From NCBI GenBank assembly GCA_903844735.1, contig CAIMUX010000119.1:1-64000 (forward strand): 64,000 bases of DNA, in the 5' to 3' direction. The notes under the pieces are model-generated. The model worked only from the letters and a program-made list of their open reading frames with translations, did no database searches and was not told the origin of the DNA. This document shows positions 1-10,411 of this stretch, in pieces. The position numbers and the translations under genes were made by a program. Position 1 is the first letter of the stretch, and each line of letters begins with the position of its first letter. This DNA comes from Candidatus Eiseniibacteriota bacterium. GTDB lineage: Bacteria > Eisenbacteria > RBG-16-71-46 > CAIMUX01.

Positions 1-213
1 GAGGCCGACATCCTCCACATTGATGCCTGCCCCCCCTATTCCGAGCAGGACTCGGAGGAGATGGCCAACGAGATGGTCGCTCGGCTCAATCCCCAAACGG
101 GCGAGATCGAGAACCTCGAGGTGCTGTTCTTCTCGACTCGCCTGCTGCGCGGCGACGTGCTGGAGTTGCCGGTGACCGGCAGTCTCCGACTCGTTACAAC
201 CAAGGGCGCCTGA
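1..213 (+). CDS. DUF2283-like protein, 3' end only
   Basis: The first reading frame is open from the window edge to a TGA at 211-213 (70 residues). It starts in mid-protein with EADILHIDACPP and continues through an acidic stretch, then NPQTGEIENLEVLFFSTRLL. The pattern of a short beta strand (ADILHI), an acidic loop, then a strand reading 'D/NPxTGEIxxLEVL' is that of small DUF2283 proteins, which have no established biochemical role. The start lies outside the window, so full length and upstream neighbours are unknown. The family call rests on pattern memory alone. Confidence 0.6.
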   Translation, partial: EADILHIDACPPYSEQDSEEMANEMVARLNPQTGEIENLEVLFFSTRLLRGDVLELPVTGSLRLVTTKGA

Positions 214-542
214 ACACCCTCCCCTTCGGGCGATCGCGCGCAGGTCACAGGCAAGGCCGCCCCAGAGCCGTCCCATTTCGGGCGCCAGTCAGTTCGCAGA
301 TTCGAAACGTGAAATAACTTCGGGAAAACATCAAGTCACAGAGCCCCCCTGCCGCTTTCGGCCGTCCGGACCCGTTGCGGAATTGCGGACTGCCGTGAGA
401 ACAAGTTCCGACGCGGGTTCACAAAGCCGAACGCACCGCTGAACGATGGCCACCCGCGTTTCAGCTTTGCGCCCGACCGACCAAGCAACTCCGACCATCG
501 GTTCAGCGTTCCGTACCGGCCCGCGCCCGGCGAAGTCGGCCA

Positions 543-836
543 GTACACAACGTCGCCCGACCCTTCGGACAAGTTCGGACGCCGGTACACAACCGCGTAC
601 GACCCTACGGACAAGTTCGGACGCCAGTACCGAACCGCGTACGGCCCTCCGGACAAGTTCGGACGCCAGTACACAACCGCGTACGGCCCTCCGGAACAGT
701 TCAGACGTGAGTACCGAACCGCGTACGGGCCTCCGGACAAGTCCGGACGTGAGTACCGAATTGCGTACGGCCCTTTGGAACAGTTTAGCCGTGAGTACAC
801 AACGTCGTCCGCCCGTCCGCCCGATTCCTTTCGTCA
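543..836. repeat. 42-bp tandem repeat, seven units
   Basis: Seven head-to-tail units of exactly 42 bp start at 543, 585, 627, 669, 711, 753 and 795. Each begins GTAC and contains AACCGCGTACGGCCC or a variant, followed by GGACAAGTTCGGACG or a variant. Units 2-6 are closest to one another; units 1 and 7 are more diverged and an eighth (837-878) is barely recognisable. Bases 5-6 switch between AC (units 1, 2, 4, 7) and CG (units 3, 5, 6), hinting at duplication in blocks. Differences are not concentrated at one codon position, which argues against coding. There is no spacer, so this is a minisatellite and not a CRISPR array. Confidence 0.9.
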
Positions 837-998
837 GTGAAGAACGTCGACCTGCCCTCCGACCGTTTGACTTTCACGTTCTGTCTTTTCTCCCAGGCCG
901 GATTGCGGACGAAACCGGCTTTCCTCCCGTTCGGACCCGTCGCCGCCGGGCGAAGGCCGTCTCTCCGCCCTCAGAACACCGAACAACCATGCGGAGGT

Positions 999-1043
999 GT
1001 GAATCTCATTCACGGTTTTCTTCACACTGTGAATCCCATTCAC
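999..1043. promoter_or_regulatory. Clustered GTGAAT-N3-ATTCAC palindromes (possible operator)
   Basis: Two 15-bp palindromes, GTGAATCTCATTCAC (999-1013) and GTGAATCCCATTCAC (1029-1043), lie 30 bp apart centre to centre, about three helical turns. Between and overlapping them is a third perfect palindrome, TTCACACTGTGAA (1021-1033). The five half-sites fall on one DNA face, as expected for cooperative binding of a dimeric repressor. The cluster is about 280 bp upstream of the ATG at 1323, so the regulated promoter is uncertain. No regulator gene adjoins it. The palindromes are seen directly; the operator role is inferred. Confidence 0.4.
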
Positions 1044-1322
1044 ACCTCTCGCGCCGCCGACTCCGTGTTCCTCGCCCTTTGGATCGCGTGCCGGACGACG
1101 CCATCGAATGTCTGCCGCATGTGGCACCACGAGTTACCGCCGCCAACCTGGTTTTTGTCTTTTCCAAACATTCCGTCTCCACGTTTGGCCCGCGCCTTGC
1201 CATGCGCCCCCCCGGATGCGCAGCGGCCGCGGCAAGTCCACACGGAACCAACGATTCACGTTCGAATGTCGGCTCTCACTTGCCCCCGGGACAGGGGGCG
1301 TGCGCCGACGGGAGGAGACACC

Positions 1323-2018
1323 ATGCGAACCAGGACCATCCGCTCGGCACCGACCGAGCACCTCGAAGACCTCGCCTACCTGACCGCGCACCTCAAGGCG
1401 GACCCGCTGGCGCGGGAGATCGCATCCGATGTGGAGGCCGAGTCCACCACGCTGAAAGACCAGATCGAGAACTGGAACAGCAAGCGTCACGCGGTTCAGG
1501 AGACGCAGACCGGGCTGCGGAACATGAACGAGACCCTGCGCAACGCCGTCCGGCACGCCCATGACGTGATCCTGGACGACCTGCGCCGCAACCGGCGTTC
1601 GCCCAAGTTCCTGACGTACTTTCCTCGCGGGCTCGGCGCCTTCACCAAGACCTCGTATCTGGAACTGGTGACGGACGTTCGCTCCTTAGTCCAGCGGTGC
1701 GCCCAGGACCCCAGCGCCAGGATCCAGGAGCAGGGCACCCTCCTGCAGGCGGCGCTCGATCAGATGGACGCCGCCTTCGCCCGTCGCGCGGAAGCGCAGG
1801 CCAACGAAGGAGCCGCCTTCGGGCAGATCCAGGTGCACAAGCTCCAGAGCATCGAAGCGTGCCGCCGGGCCGCCTTCCACCTGGGGGTGATCTACCCGAA
1901 CGAGCGCGACCGCGTGCGGTCGTACTTCCGCAGGGTCAACCGGCGGCCGCGCCCGACGGCGCCGGCGGAGGGAGAGCCGGCCTCGGAGACCAAAACCCCG
2001 GCCGCCGTGGGCAGCTAA
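1323..2018 (+). CDS. Uncharacterised 231-aa helical protein
   Basis: The start is the ATG at 1323, preceded by GGGAGGAGACACC, a strong ribosome binding site; further upstream the frame is repeat-derived. The 231-residue protein has no signal peptide or membrane segment. It is charged and predicted almost entirely helical: an N-terminal block (HLEDLAYLTAHLKADPLA, residues about 10-27), a possible coiled coil at 35-75 (QIENWNSKRHAVQETQ region), and a second helical block up to about 200. A basic, Pro-rich tail (RRVNRRPRPTAP) and a disordered acidic end follow. I do not recognise the family. It stands alone, with a hairpin terminator 43 bp downstream, so it looks like a single-gene transcription unit. 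The palindrome cluster upstream may control it. Confidence 0.75.
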   Translation: MRTRTIRSAPTEHLEDLAYLTAHLKADPLAREIASDVEAESTTLKDQIENWNSKRHAVQETQTGLRNMNETLRNAVRHAHDVILDDLRRNRRSPKFLTYFPRGLGAFTKTSYLELVTDVRSLVQRCAQDPSARIQEQGTLLQAALDQMDAAFARRAEAQANEGAAFGQIQVHKLQSIEACRRAAFHLGVIYPNERDRVRSYFRRVNRRPRPTAPAEGEPASETKTPAAVGS

Positions 2019-2060
2019 CGGGCGGTTCCACCGCAACGCGCGAACGACCGTCGCCGCGCG

Positions 2061-2086
2061 GGCCCCGAGGACCTCTCCTCGGGGCC
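2061..2086 (+). terminator. Hairpin terminator after the 231-aa gene
   Basis: A perfect 10-bp GC-rich stem, GGCCCCGAGG / CCTCGGGGCC, with a 6-nt loop (ACCTCT) lies 43 bp past the stop codon at 2018. No T tract follows, which is common in high-GC genomes. Confidence 0.6.
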
Positions 2087-2096
2087 TGCGGTGGAG

Positions 2097-2681
2097 TCAA
2101 CCCTCGCACTCTAGCCACCCAATCACCCCATCCCGACACTTCGGCGCTGCCTTGCGCACGAAATGCGCCGGGGCGTTCAATTCCCCGATCTCGTCCAGAA
2201 AAAGGGTGCCGCGGTCGGCCGCGGCGAATCGCCCCTCGCGCGTCGAGACCGCACCGGTGTACGCGCCTACGGCCGCCCCAAAGAGCTCGGCCTCGATCAG
2301 TTCGTCGGGGATGGCGGCGCAGTTCACCTGGATGAACGGCTCCGCGGCCCGGGCACTCAGGCGGTGCAGCGCGCAAGCCACCAGCTCCTTGCCGGTGCCG
2401 CTCTCCCCCAGGATCAAGACGCGCTTGTCGGTGGGGGCGACACGCCGGATCGACTCACGCAAGGCGCGGATGGGAGCGCAAGCACCCAGCAGCTTCTCCA
2501 CCTCGGCGGTCCGCAGCCGCGCCACCTCCCGCCCCATCTCTCCGATCTCGGTAGCGTTGCGCCCGAGCAGCAAGAGTTCGGTCCGGTCGCACTCCAAGGT
2601 TGATGAGAACCGCCTTGAGCAGCTCTTCGGCCCCCTGCTGGACATGAAAACAGACGCCGTCGCAGTTGGGATCCTGGGCAA
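2097..2681 (-). pseudogene. Truncated sigma-54 activator AAA+ fragment
   Basis: The frame carries the front half of an NtrC-type AAA+ domain: a linker helix ([15 protein letters not shown]), Walker A GESGTGKE, the loop 1 motif GAYTGA (in [12 protein letters not shown]), and Walker [12 protein letters not shown]. After GEL the sequence turns into [13 protein letters not shown] and stops. The rest of the AAA+ domain (arginine finger, sensor II) and the DNA-binding HTH are gone. Upstream, the frame one base off reads plausibly into this one near 2600 ([15 protein letters not shown]), suggesting a second lesion at the 5' end. The protein could bind ATP at most and cannot bind DNA. The module is known to remodel sigma-54 polymerase. 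Calling it a decaying remnant is an inference from the missing domains. Confidence 0.75.
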
Positions 2682-2824
2682 CGGCGATCTCGCGCCGAGC
2701 GGTCGCGTGCAAGGGAACGCGATGCCTGCTGTTGAGGTTCCGCCGCGATCCCGCTATTTTCCCAGAACATGAGTCGTCACCCCACATCCTCCCGGGTCAC
2801 AGCACCCGGCGCAGGGCCAGGCGC

Positions 2825-4207
2825 GTGATCCGGCCCGAGATCCCCTCCGGGGAGCCCGGCCGCAGCCGCCGCATCTCCGTGGTCGAGGGCGCCTTCGCCA
2901 CCGTCCACGGGACGATCACCGCCGGCTCGCTCGTCACCGCGTATGCCCTGTGGGCGGGAGCGAACGACTTCCAGCTCGGTCTGGTCGCGGCCCTCACGGC
3001 CATTTCGGCCGCGGGTTCGGTCTTGGGCGCGCATTGGGTCGGCCGCCTCGGAGGGCGCAAGACGCTGACCATCGCCACATCCGTGGGCGGCCGCGCGCTC
3101 TGGGGCGTTTTGTGCGTCCTCCCCTTTCTTCCGCTGCCGCCGAGTGCGCGGATCGCGGTCTTCCTCGTCGTGGTGTTCCTCGGAAACGGCCTGCTCAATG
3201 CGGGCGCAACCGCGTGGCTCTCGTGGATGACCGACCTCGTTCCTGTGGAGCGGCGCGGCAGATTCTTCGGCAGACGAAATGCCCTCCTCGGCGTGGTCGC
3301 CATGGGCACGGCGTGGGCGACCGGATGGATCTACGACGGGATGGTGGCGGCGGGTCGTCGCGACGAGGGATTGGCCCTGGTCTTCGGCGCGGCGGTTGCC
3401 TGTTCGGTCGTCGCCGGGGTCATCTTGGCCAGGCAATGGGAACCGCCGCTCACCGGCGAACGACCCCGGCCGCTCATCGAGACGTTCCGTGGCCCCCTCA
3501 CGGATCGCGATTTCCGGCGCCTGCTCGGCTTTCTCGTGGCCTGGGCCGCGGTCACCGGGGTGGCTGGGCCGTTCTATGGCGCCCACATGATCCGCAACCT
3601 CCGCATGCCGTTCTCGGTGATTGCGGTCTACTCGATCCTCGCCGGCATCGTCTCGCTACTGACCCAGCCGCTTTGGGGGCGCATCATCGACCGCGTCGGA
3701 AACCGCCCTGTTCTGATCATCAACCTGGCGGGGCTCTGTCTGCTTCCCGCCATCTGGCTGTTCGCCACACCGGATCGCTGGCTTCCGATCTGGATCGACG
3801 CCGTCATCACCGGGGTCTTCTGGCCGGGAATGGCGCTGGCCGCGTTCAACCTGCTGCTCGCCACCGTGCCGGAGGATGGCCGCGCCGCCTGCCTCGGCGT
3901 GCACAGTCTGGGCGTTGGGCTCGGTGCGTTCCTGGCGGGACTCCTCGGCGGATGGATCGCCGAAACGCTCGTCGGCTTTCACACGCGTGTCTTCGGTATC
4001 GCGCTGGTGAACTTCCACCTCCTCTTCCTGCTCTCGGCCGCGGCACGGGTGGTATTGCTGCCCTTCGCGTTCGGGCTTCGCGAGGAGCGGGCTCGGTCGG
4101 TCACCGCACTGCTCGGCTTCATGGGGGACAAGGCCACGCAGGAGGTCGGGCAGTGGGTGCGGGCGGCGGCGTCTGCGATGGAGTGGATGGGGAGGCGGAG
4201 GAGGTAG
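2825..4207 (+). CDS. Major facilitator superfamily transporter
   Basis: A 460-residue integral membrane protein with about twelve hydrophobic segments. It begins with the helix VEGAFATVHGTITAGSLVTAYAL and the typical MFS loop VGRLGGRKT between helices 2 and 3; the equivalent loop of the second half is WGRIIDRVGNRPV. The start is uncertain. GTG 2825 gives a normal MFS length and avoids 53 unlikely Arg-rich residues, but lacks a good ribosome binding site; another GTG lies about 17 codons downstream. The substrate cannot be inferred; the fold resembles the 'MFS_1' drug or sugar efflux families. It is convergent with hslU, 76 bp from its end. The C-terminus ends in Arg-rich MGRRRR. Confidence 0.85.
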   Translation: MIRPEIPSGEPGRSRRISVVEGAFATVHGTITAGSLVTAYALWAGANDFQLGLVAALTAISAAGSVLGAHWVGRLGGRKTLTIATSVGGRALWGVLCVLPFLPLPPSARIAVFLVVVFLGNGLLNAGATAWLSWMTDLVPVERRGRFFGRRNALLGVVAMGTAWATGWIYDGMVAAGRRDEGLALVFGAAVACSVVAGVILARQWEPPLTGERPRPLIETFRGPLTDRDFRRLLGFLVAWAAVTGVAGPFYGAHMIRNLRMPFSVIAVYSILAGIVSLLTQPLWGRIIDRVGNRPVLIINLAGLCLLPAIWLFATPDRWLPIWIDAVITGVFWPGMALAAFNLLLATVPEDGRAACLGVHSLGVGLGAFLAGLLGGWIAETLVGFHTRVFGIALVNFHLLFLLSAAARVVLLPFAFGLREERARSVTALLGFMGDKATQEVGQWVRAAASAMEWMGRRRR

Positions 4208-4283
4208 TTCGGCGTTCGGGATTCCCCCGGTGTAGCCTTGATCACACGGCGGCTCGGCCCAGGTCGCGTCATGCCTGCGGGCA

Positions 4284-5651
4284 CTACAGTATGTACCGGC
4301 TAAGATCCCGATCCCGCACGATCCCGCCTAGCCGCCGCTCCACCCACGCCTCGTCGATCTCAACCTCCGTGAGCGCACTCTCCGGAGCCCCGAAAAGCAC
4401 CTCCTCCAGCAGCGTGTTCAGCACCGTCTGCAGCCGCCGTGCCCCGATGTTCTCGGTCTCCTGGTTGACCGCGTGTGCGATGGCGGCCAGCCGCTGGAGC
4501 GCCCCCTCGGTGAAACGAAGCTCGACCCCCTCGGCGTGCAGGAGCCCTTGATACTGGCGGGTGAGCGCGCTCTTCGGCTCGATGAGAATGCGCAGGAAGT
4601 CCGCTGCGCCGAGGTCTTGCAGCTCGACGCGGATCGGCAGGCGTCCCTGCAGCTCGGGGACAAGATCCGAGGGCCGCGCGGCGTGAAAGGCCCCGGCGCA
4701 AATGAACAGAACATGGTCGGTCCGAACGAGGCCGTACTTGGTCGGAACCGCCGATCCTTCGATCAGAGGCAGAAGGTCGCGCTGCACACCCTCGCGTGAC
4801 ACATCCGGGCCGTGGCCCTGCCCGCGGTCGCTCGAGCAGATCTTGTCGATCTCGTCGATGAAGACGATCCCAGAGCTCTGCACCCGTTCCAGCGCCACCC
4901 GAACGACCTCGTCCCGATCCAAGAGCCTGGCGATCTCCTCCTGCTCCAAAAGCACGCGGGCCTCGCCCACGTTGAGCCGGCGCCGCTTCTTCTTCCGCGG
5001 AAACACCTGGTCGAGAGCCTCGGCCCACCCCGGCTCGGCCTCCTCAAGGCCGAGCTGCGCCATAAACTCTCCCGCTGCCGGACGCGCCATCTCTACGTCA
5101 ATCTCGATGACGCGTCGGTCGAGCTCGCCGGCGGCTAGCCCTCGACGGGCCTCCGCGCGGCGCTCGTCCCAGTCGGGGGCATCCCCGTCTTCGGGCAGCC
5201 CGCGACGCCCTCCCCGCGGAACGAGGATGTTGAGCAGTCGCTCAGTGACGAGGCGTCGAGCCCGGGGCAAAGACCTCTCCGCCATCTCGTTGCGAACCAT
5301 CGCCACGCCGATCTCAGCCAGGTCGCGCACGATGGAATCGACATCACGGCCGACGTAGCCGACCTCGGTAAACTTGGAGGCCTCGACCTTGACGAAGGGA
5401 GCGCCGGCCAGTCTCGCCAGTCGGCGGGCGATCTCGGTCTTTCCCACGCCCGTGGGCCCGATCATGAGGATGTTGGCCGGGACGATCTCGTCGCGAATCT
5501 CCGGCGGGGCGTGACGGCGGCGCCAGCGGTTGCGCAGGGCGATCGCCACCGCCCGCTTGGCGGCATCCTGGCCCACGACATACTGATCGAGCGCAGCCAC
5601 GATCTCCCGGGGGGTGAGCGAGCGGACCTCCGCGCCGGGGAGGCGCTTCAC
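4284..5651 (-). CDS. hslU: ATP-dependent protease ATPase subunit HslU
   Basis: HslU is the hexameric AAA+ unfoldase that feeds proteins to the HslV peptidase in the cytoplasm. The 455-residue product shows the N-terminal TPREIVAALDQYVVGQ signature, Walker A GPTGVGKT (65-72), the pore loop GYVGRD (98-103), a charged I domain at roughly 110-245, Walker B VFIDEID (263-269) and the conserved C-terminal end DLSRYIL, which docks into HslV. The length matches the family. The start is GTG at 5651 and shares GTGA with the hslV stop, so translation is coupled. It is the last gene of the secA-xerC-hslV-hslU run. Confidence 0.97.
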   Translation of the reverse strand: MKRLPGAEVRSLTPREIVAALDQYVVGQDAAKRAVAIALRNRWRRRHAPPEIRDEIVPANILMIGPTGVGKTEIARRLARLAGAPFVKVEASKFTEVGYVGRDVDSIVRDLAEIGVAMVRNEMAERSLPRARRLVTERLLNILVPRGGRRGLPEDGDAPDWDERRAEARRGLAAGELDRRVIEIDVEMARPAAGEFMAQLGLEEAEPGWAEALDQVFPRKKKRRRLNVGEARVLLEQEEIARLLDRDEVVRVALERVQSSGIVFIDEIDKICSSDRGQGHGPDVSREGVQRDLLPLIEGSAVPTKYGLVRTDHVLFICAGAFHAARPSDLVPELQGRLPIRVELQDLGAADFLRILIEPKSALTRQYQGLLHAEGVELRFTEGALQRLAAIAHAVNQETENIGARRLQTVLNTLLEEVLFGAPESALTEVEIDEAWVERRLGGIVRDRDLSRYIL

Positions 5652-6304
5652 GGCCGGGCCTCGCTTGGCGCCGCGTCTTGGCCCGGATCGAAGCCGAGAC
5701 TTGCGTCGGTGCCGAAACCGCGGCCAAGGTCGGAGTCATGCTCGGGCAGCACCAGGATTTCCTGTAGCGCCCCCGTATACACGCACATCTCCGCGGCGAT
5801 GGCCAGCGCCTCGGCCACGCAGCGCGCCGGATCGAAACCGGTGTGCCGCCGCAGTGCCCGGCAGGCGGCGAGCGCGAAAGGCCCGCCCGAACCGACCGCC
5901 ACGATCCCGTCGTCGGGCTCCACGACATCGCCGCTTCCGGTCAGCAGGAGTGCCGTTTCCGCATTCACCGCAGCCAACTGCGCGTCGAGCCGCCGCAACA
6001 CCCGGTCGCTGCGCCAGTCGCGGGCCAACTCCACGGCGGCGCGGCGCAGATTCCCGTGAAACGCCTCCAGTTTTGCCTCAAACCGCTCGAAGAGCTGCAG
6101 ACCGTCGGCGGCGGAACCGGCGAACCCGGCGAGCACGGTTCCACCGGCGAGCCGCCGCGTCTTGCGGGCATTCGCCTTCAGGATCACGGAGCCGTTCGTC
6201 ACCTGGCCGTCACCACCGAGGGCGGCGCGCCCACCGACGGTCATTCCCAGGATGGTGGTGGCGCGGATCAGAGCGTCCTCAGCGCGCGCGCGGGTGGGCT
6301 GCAT
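5648..6304 (-). CDS. hslV: HslV peptidase subunit with N-terminal propeptide
   Basis: HslV is the threonine peptidase of the HslVU complex. The core matches well: TTILGMTVGGRAALGGDGQVT, AGFAGSAADGLQLFERFEAKLE, GSGDVVEPDDGIVAVGSGG. Translation from the ATG at 6304 gives 218 residues, longer than the roughly 175 usual. The catalytic Thr is residue 16, after MQPTRARAEDALIRA, and no ATG, GTG or TTG lies closer. The enzyme must therefore be processed at Ala15-Thr16. The C-terminus carries an extra acidic tail of about 35 residues (LPEHDSDLGRGFGTDASLGF region). It overlaps the end of xerC by 26 bp and hslU by 4 bp. The xerC-hslV-hslU order is widespread in bacteria. Confidence 0.95.
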   Translation of the reverse strand: MQPTRARAEDALIRATTILGMTVGGRAALGGDGQVTNGSVILKANARKTRRLAGGTVLAGFAGSAADGLQLFERFEAKLEAFHGNLRRAAVELARDWRSDRVLRRLDAQLAAVNAETALLLTGSGDVVEPDDGIVAVGSGGPFALAACRALRRHTGFDPARCVAEALAIAAEMCVYTGALQEILVLPEHDSDLGRGFGTDASLGFDPGQDAAPSEARP

Positions 6305-7220
6305 CGAACCCCCTTCTGAGCATCTCGATGGAGACATGGGTATAGACCTGGGTGGTCGCCAGCGAGGCGTGGCCGAGCAGCTCTTGGATGGCCCGGATAT
6401 CAGCCCCGTGGTCGAGCAGGTGGGTGGCGAAGGTGTGGCGCAGCGCGTGCGGTGAGTGCCCACCGGCGCGCCCCATCCGCCGCAGGTGGCGGTCAGTGAT
6501 CCGCTGCACGGTGCGCGACGACAACGGCCGCCCGCTCGGTCCCGGAAATAACGGCCCGGCCGCCGGGGCCCCCGACGCGCGCAGCACCGCCAGGTGGCTT
6601 TGGAGCGCCGAGCGCGCCTTGTCGCCGAAAAGCACCACCCGCTCTTTGCGACCCTTCCCGAGCACCCGGACGGTGCCGCTGCGCAGGTCGAGGGCATCGC
6701 GCCGCAGCCCGGTCATCTCGGAGAGTCGCATCCCAGTGGCATACAACAGCTCAAGGACCGCATGGTCGCGGTGTCCGCGGGGCGAATCCTCCCAGGCGCC
6801 GTCCAGCAACCGGGCCAGCTCCTCTTCCGGAAGGAAGCGGGGCAAGCGTCGGCCCGTTCGCAACCCGCGTATCAGGATGGTAGGATCCCTCTCGATCCAC
6901 CCTCGCCGCGCGAGGTAGCGAAGGAAGGAGCGCATCGCGGCGAGGCGGCGGTTGACCGAGCGTGGCGCATCGCCCCGCGCATTCTGAAAAGAGAGCCAGG
7001 CCTTCACCGCCCCCTCGTCGAGATCCCGGGCCTCGATCGCATGACCTAGAGCCTTGTTCAGTCGATCCAGAGCGCCCCGCGTGTCGTCGGCGTAGGCGCG
7101 CACGGTGTGCGGGCTCTTCTCCTCAATCGCCTCGAGGCTGCGAACCCAGTTCTCCCACGCGGCGCGCAGACCATCGCTCCATCGGGCGCCATGGTCAGCG
7201 TCCGGGGCGCTCGCATCCAC
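6279..7220 (-). CDS. xerC: Tyrosine recombinase XerC
   Basis: XerC with XerD resolves chromosome dimers at dif during division. The 313-residue product has the SAM-like N-terminal core-binding domain (SPHTVRAYADD) and a complete catalytic set: R165 (GMRLSEM), K189 (GKGRKER), H258 and R261 (HALRHTF), H284 (LLGHAS) and the nucleophile Y293 (TQVYTHV). I chose the GTG at 7220, 24 bp after the secA stop. A longer frame would overlap the SEC-C end of secA and adds no family-conserved residues. No strong ribosome binding site is visible, so translation may depend on re-initiation after secA. XerC and XerD are close relatives; the xerC name leans on the linkage to hslVU. Confidence 0.9.
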   Translation of the reverse strand: MDASAPDADHGARWSDGLRAAWENWVRSLEAIEEKSPHTVRAYADDTRGALDRLNKALGHAIEARDLDEGAVKAWLSFQNARGDAPRSVNRRLAAMRSFLRYLARRGWIERDPTILIRGLRTGRRLPRFLPEEELARLLDGAWEDSPRGHRDHAVLELLYATGMRLSEMTGLRRDALDLRSGTVRVLGKGRKERVVLFGDKARSALQSHLAVLRASGAPAAGPLFPGPSGRPLSSRTVQRITDRHLRRMGRAGGHSPHALRHTFATHLLDHGADIRAIQELLGHASLATTQVYTHVSIEMLRRGFDAAHPRAR

Positions 7221-7243
7221 GCCCAAGGCGCCGTCATCCGCGG

Positions 7244-10411
<3,168 letters not shown>

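Larger units (their letters stand above)
214..1322. other. 1.1-kb non-coding region with repeats and palindromes
   Basis: No convincing gene is present between the DUF2283-like gene and the ATG at 1323. Long open frames occur on both strands, but they are made of the 42-bp repeat (a multiple of 3, so several frames stay open) and have no credible start. The region holds the tandem array at 543-836, a decayed eighth unit at 837-878, and the GTGAA/TTCAC palindrome cluster at 999-1043. It must also contain the promoter of the 231-aa gene, but I cannot place a -35/-10 pair with confidence. Confidence 0.6.

Noticed and set aside
543-836. CRISPR array
   Set aside because: The 42-bp units are contiguous and similar along their whole length. 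There are no unique spacers and no cas genes nearby.
446-1564. Repeat protein encoded across the 42-bp array (plus or minus strand)
   Set aside because: The frames stay open only because the period is divisible by three. Differences between units are not biased to third positions, and the plus frame overlaps the start of the real 231-aa gene in another frame.
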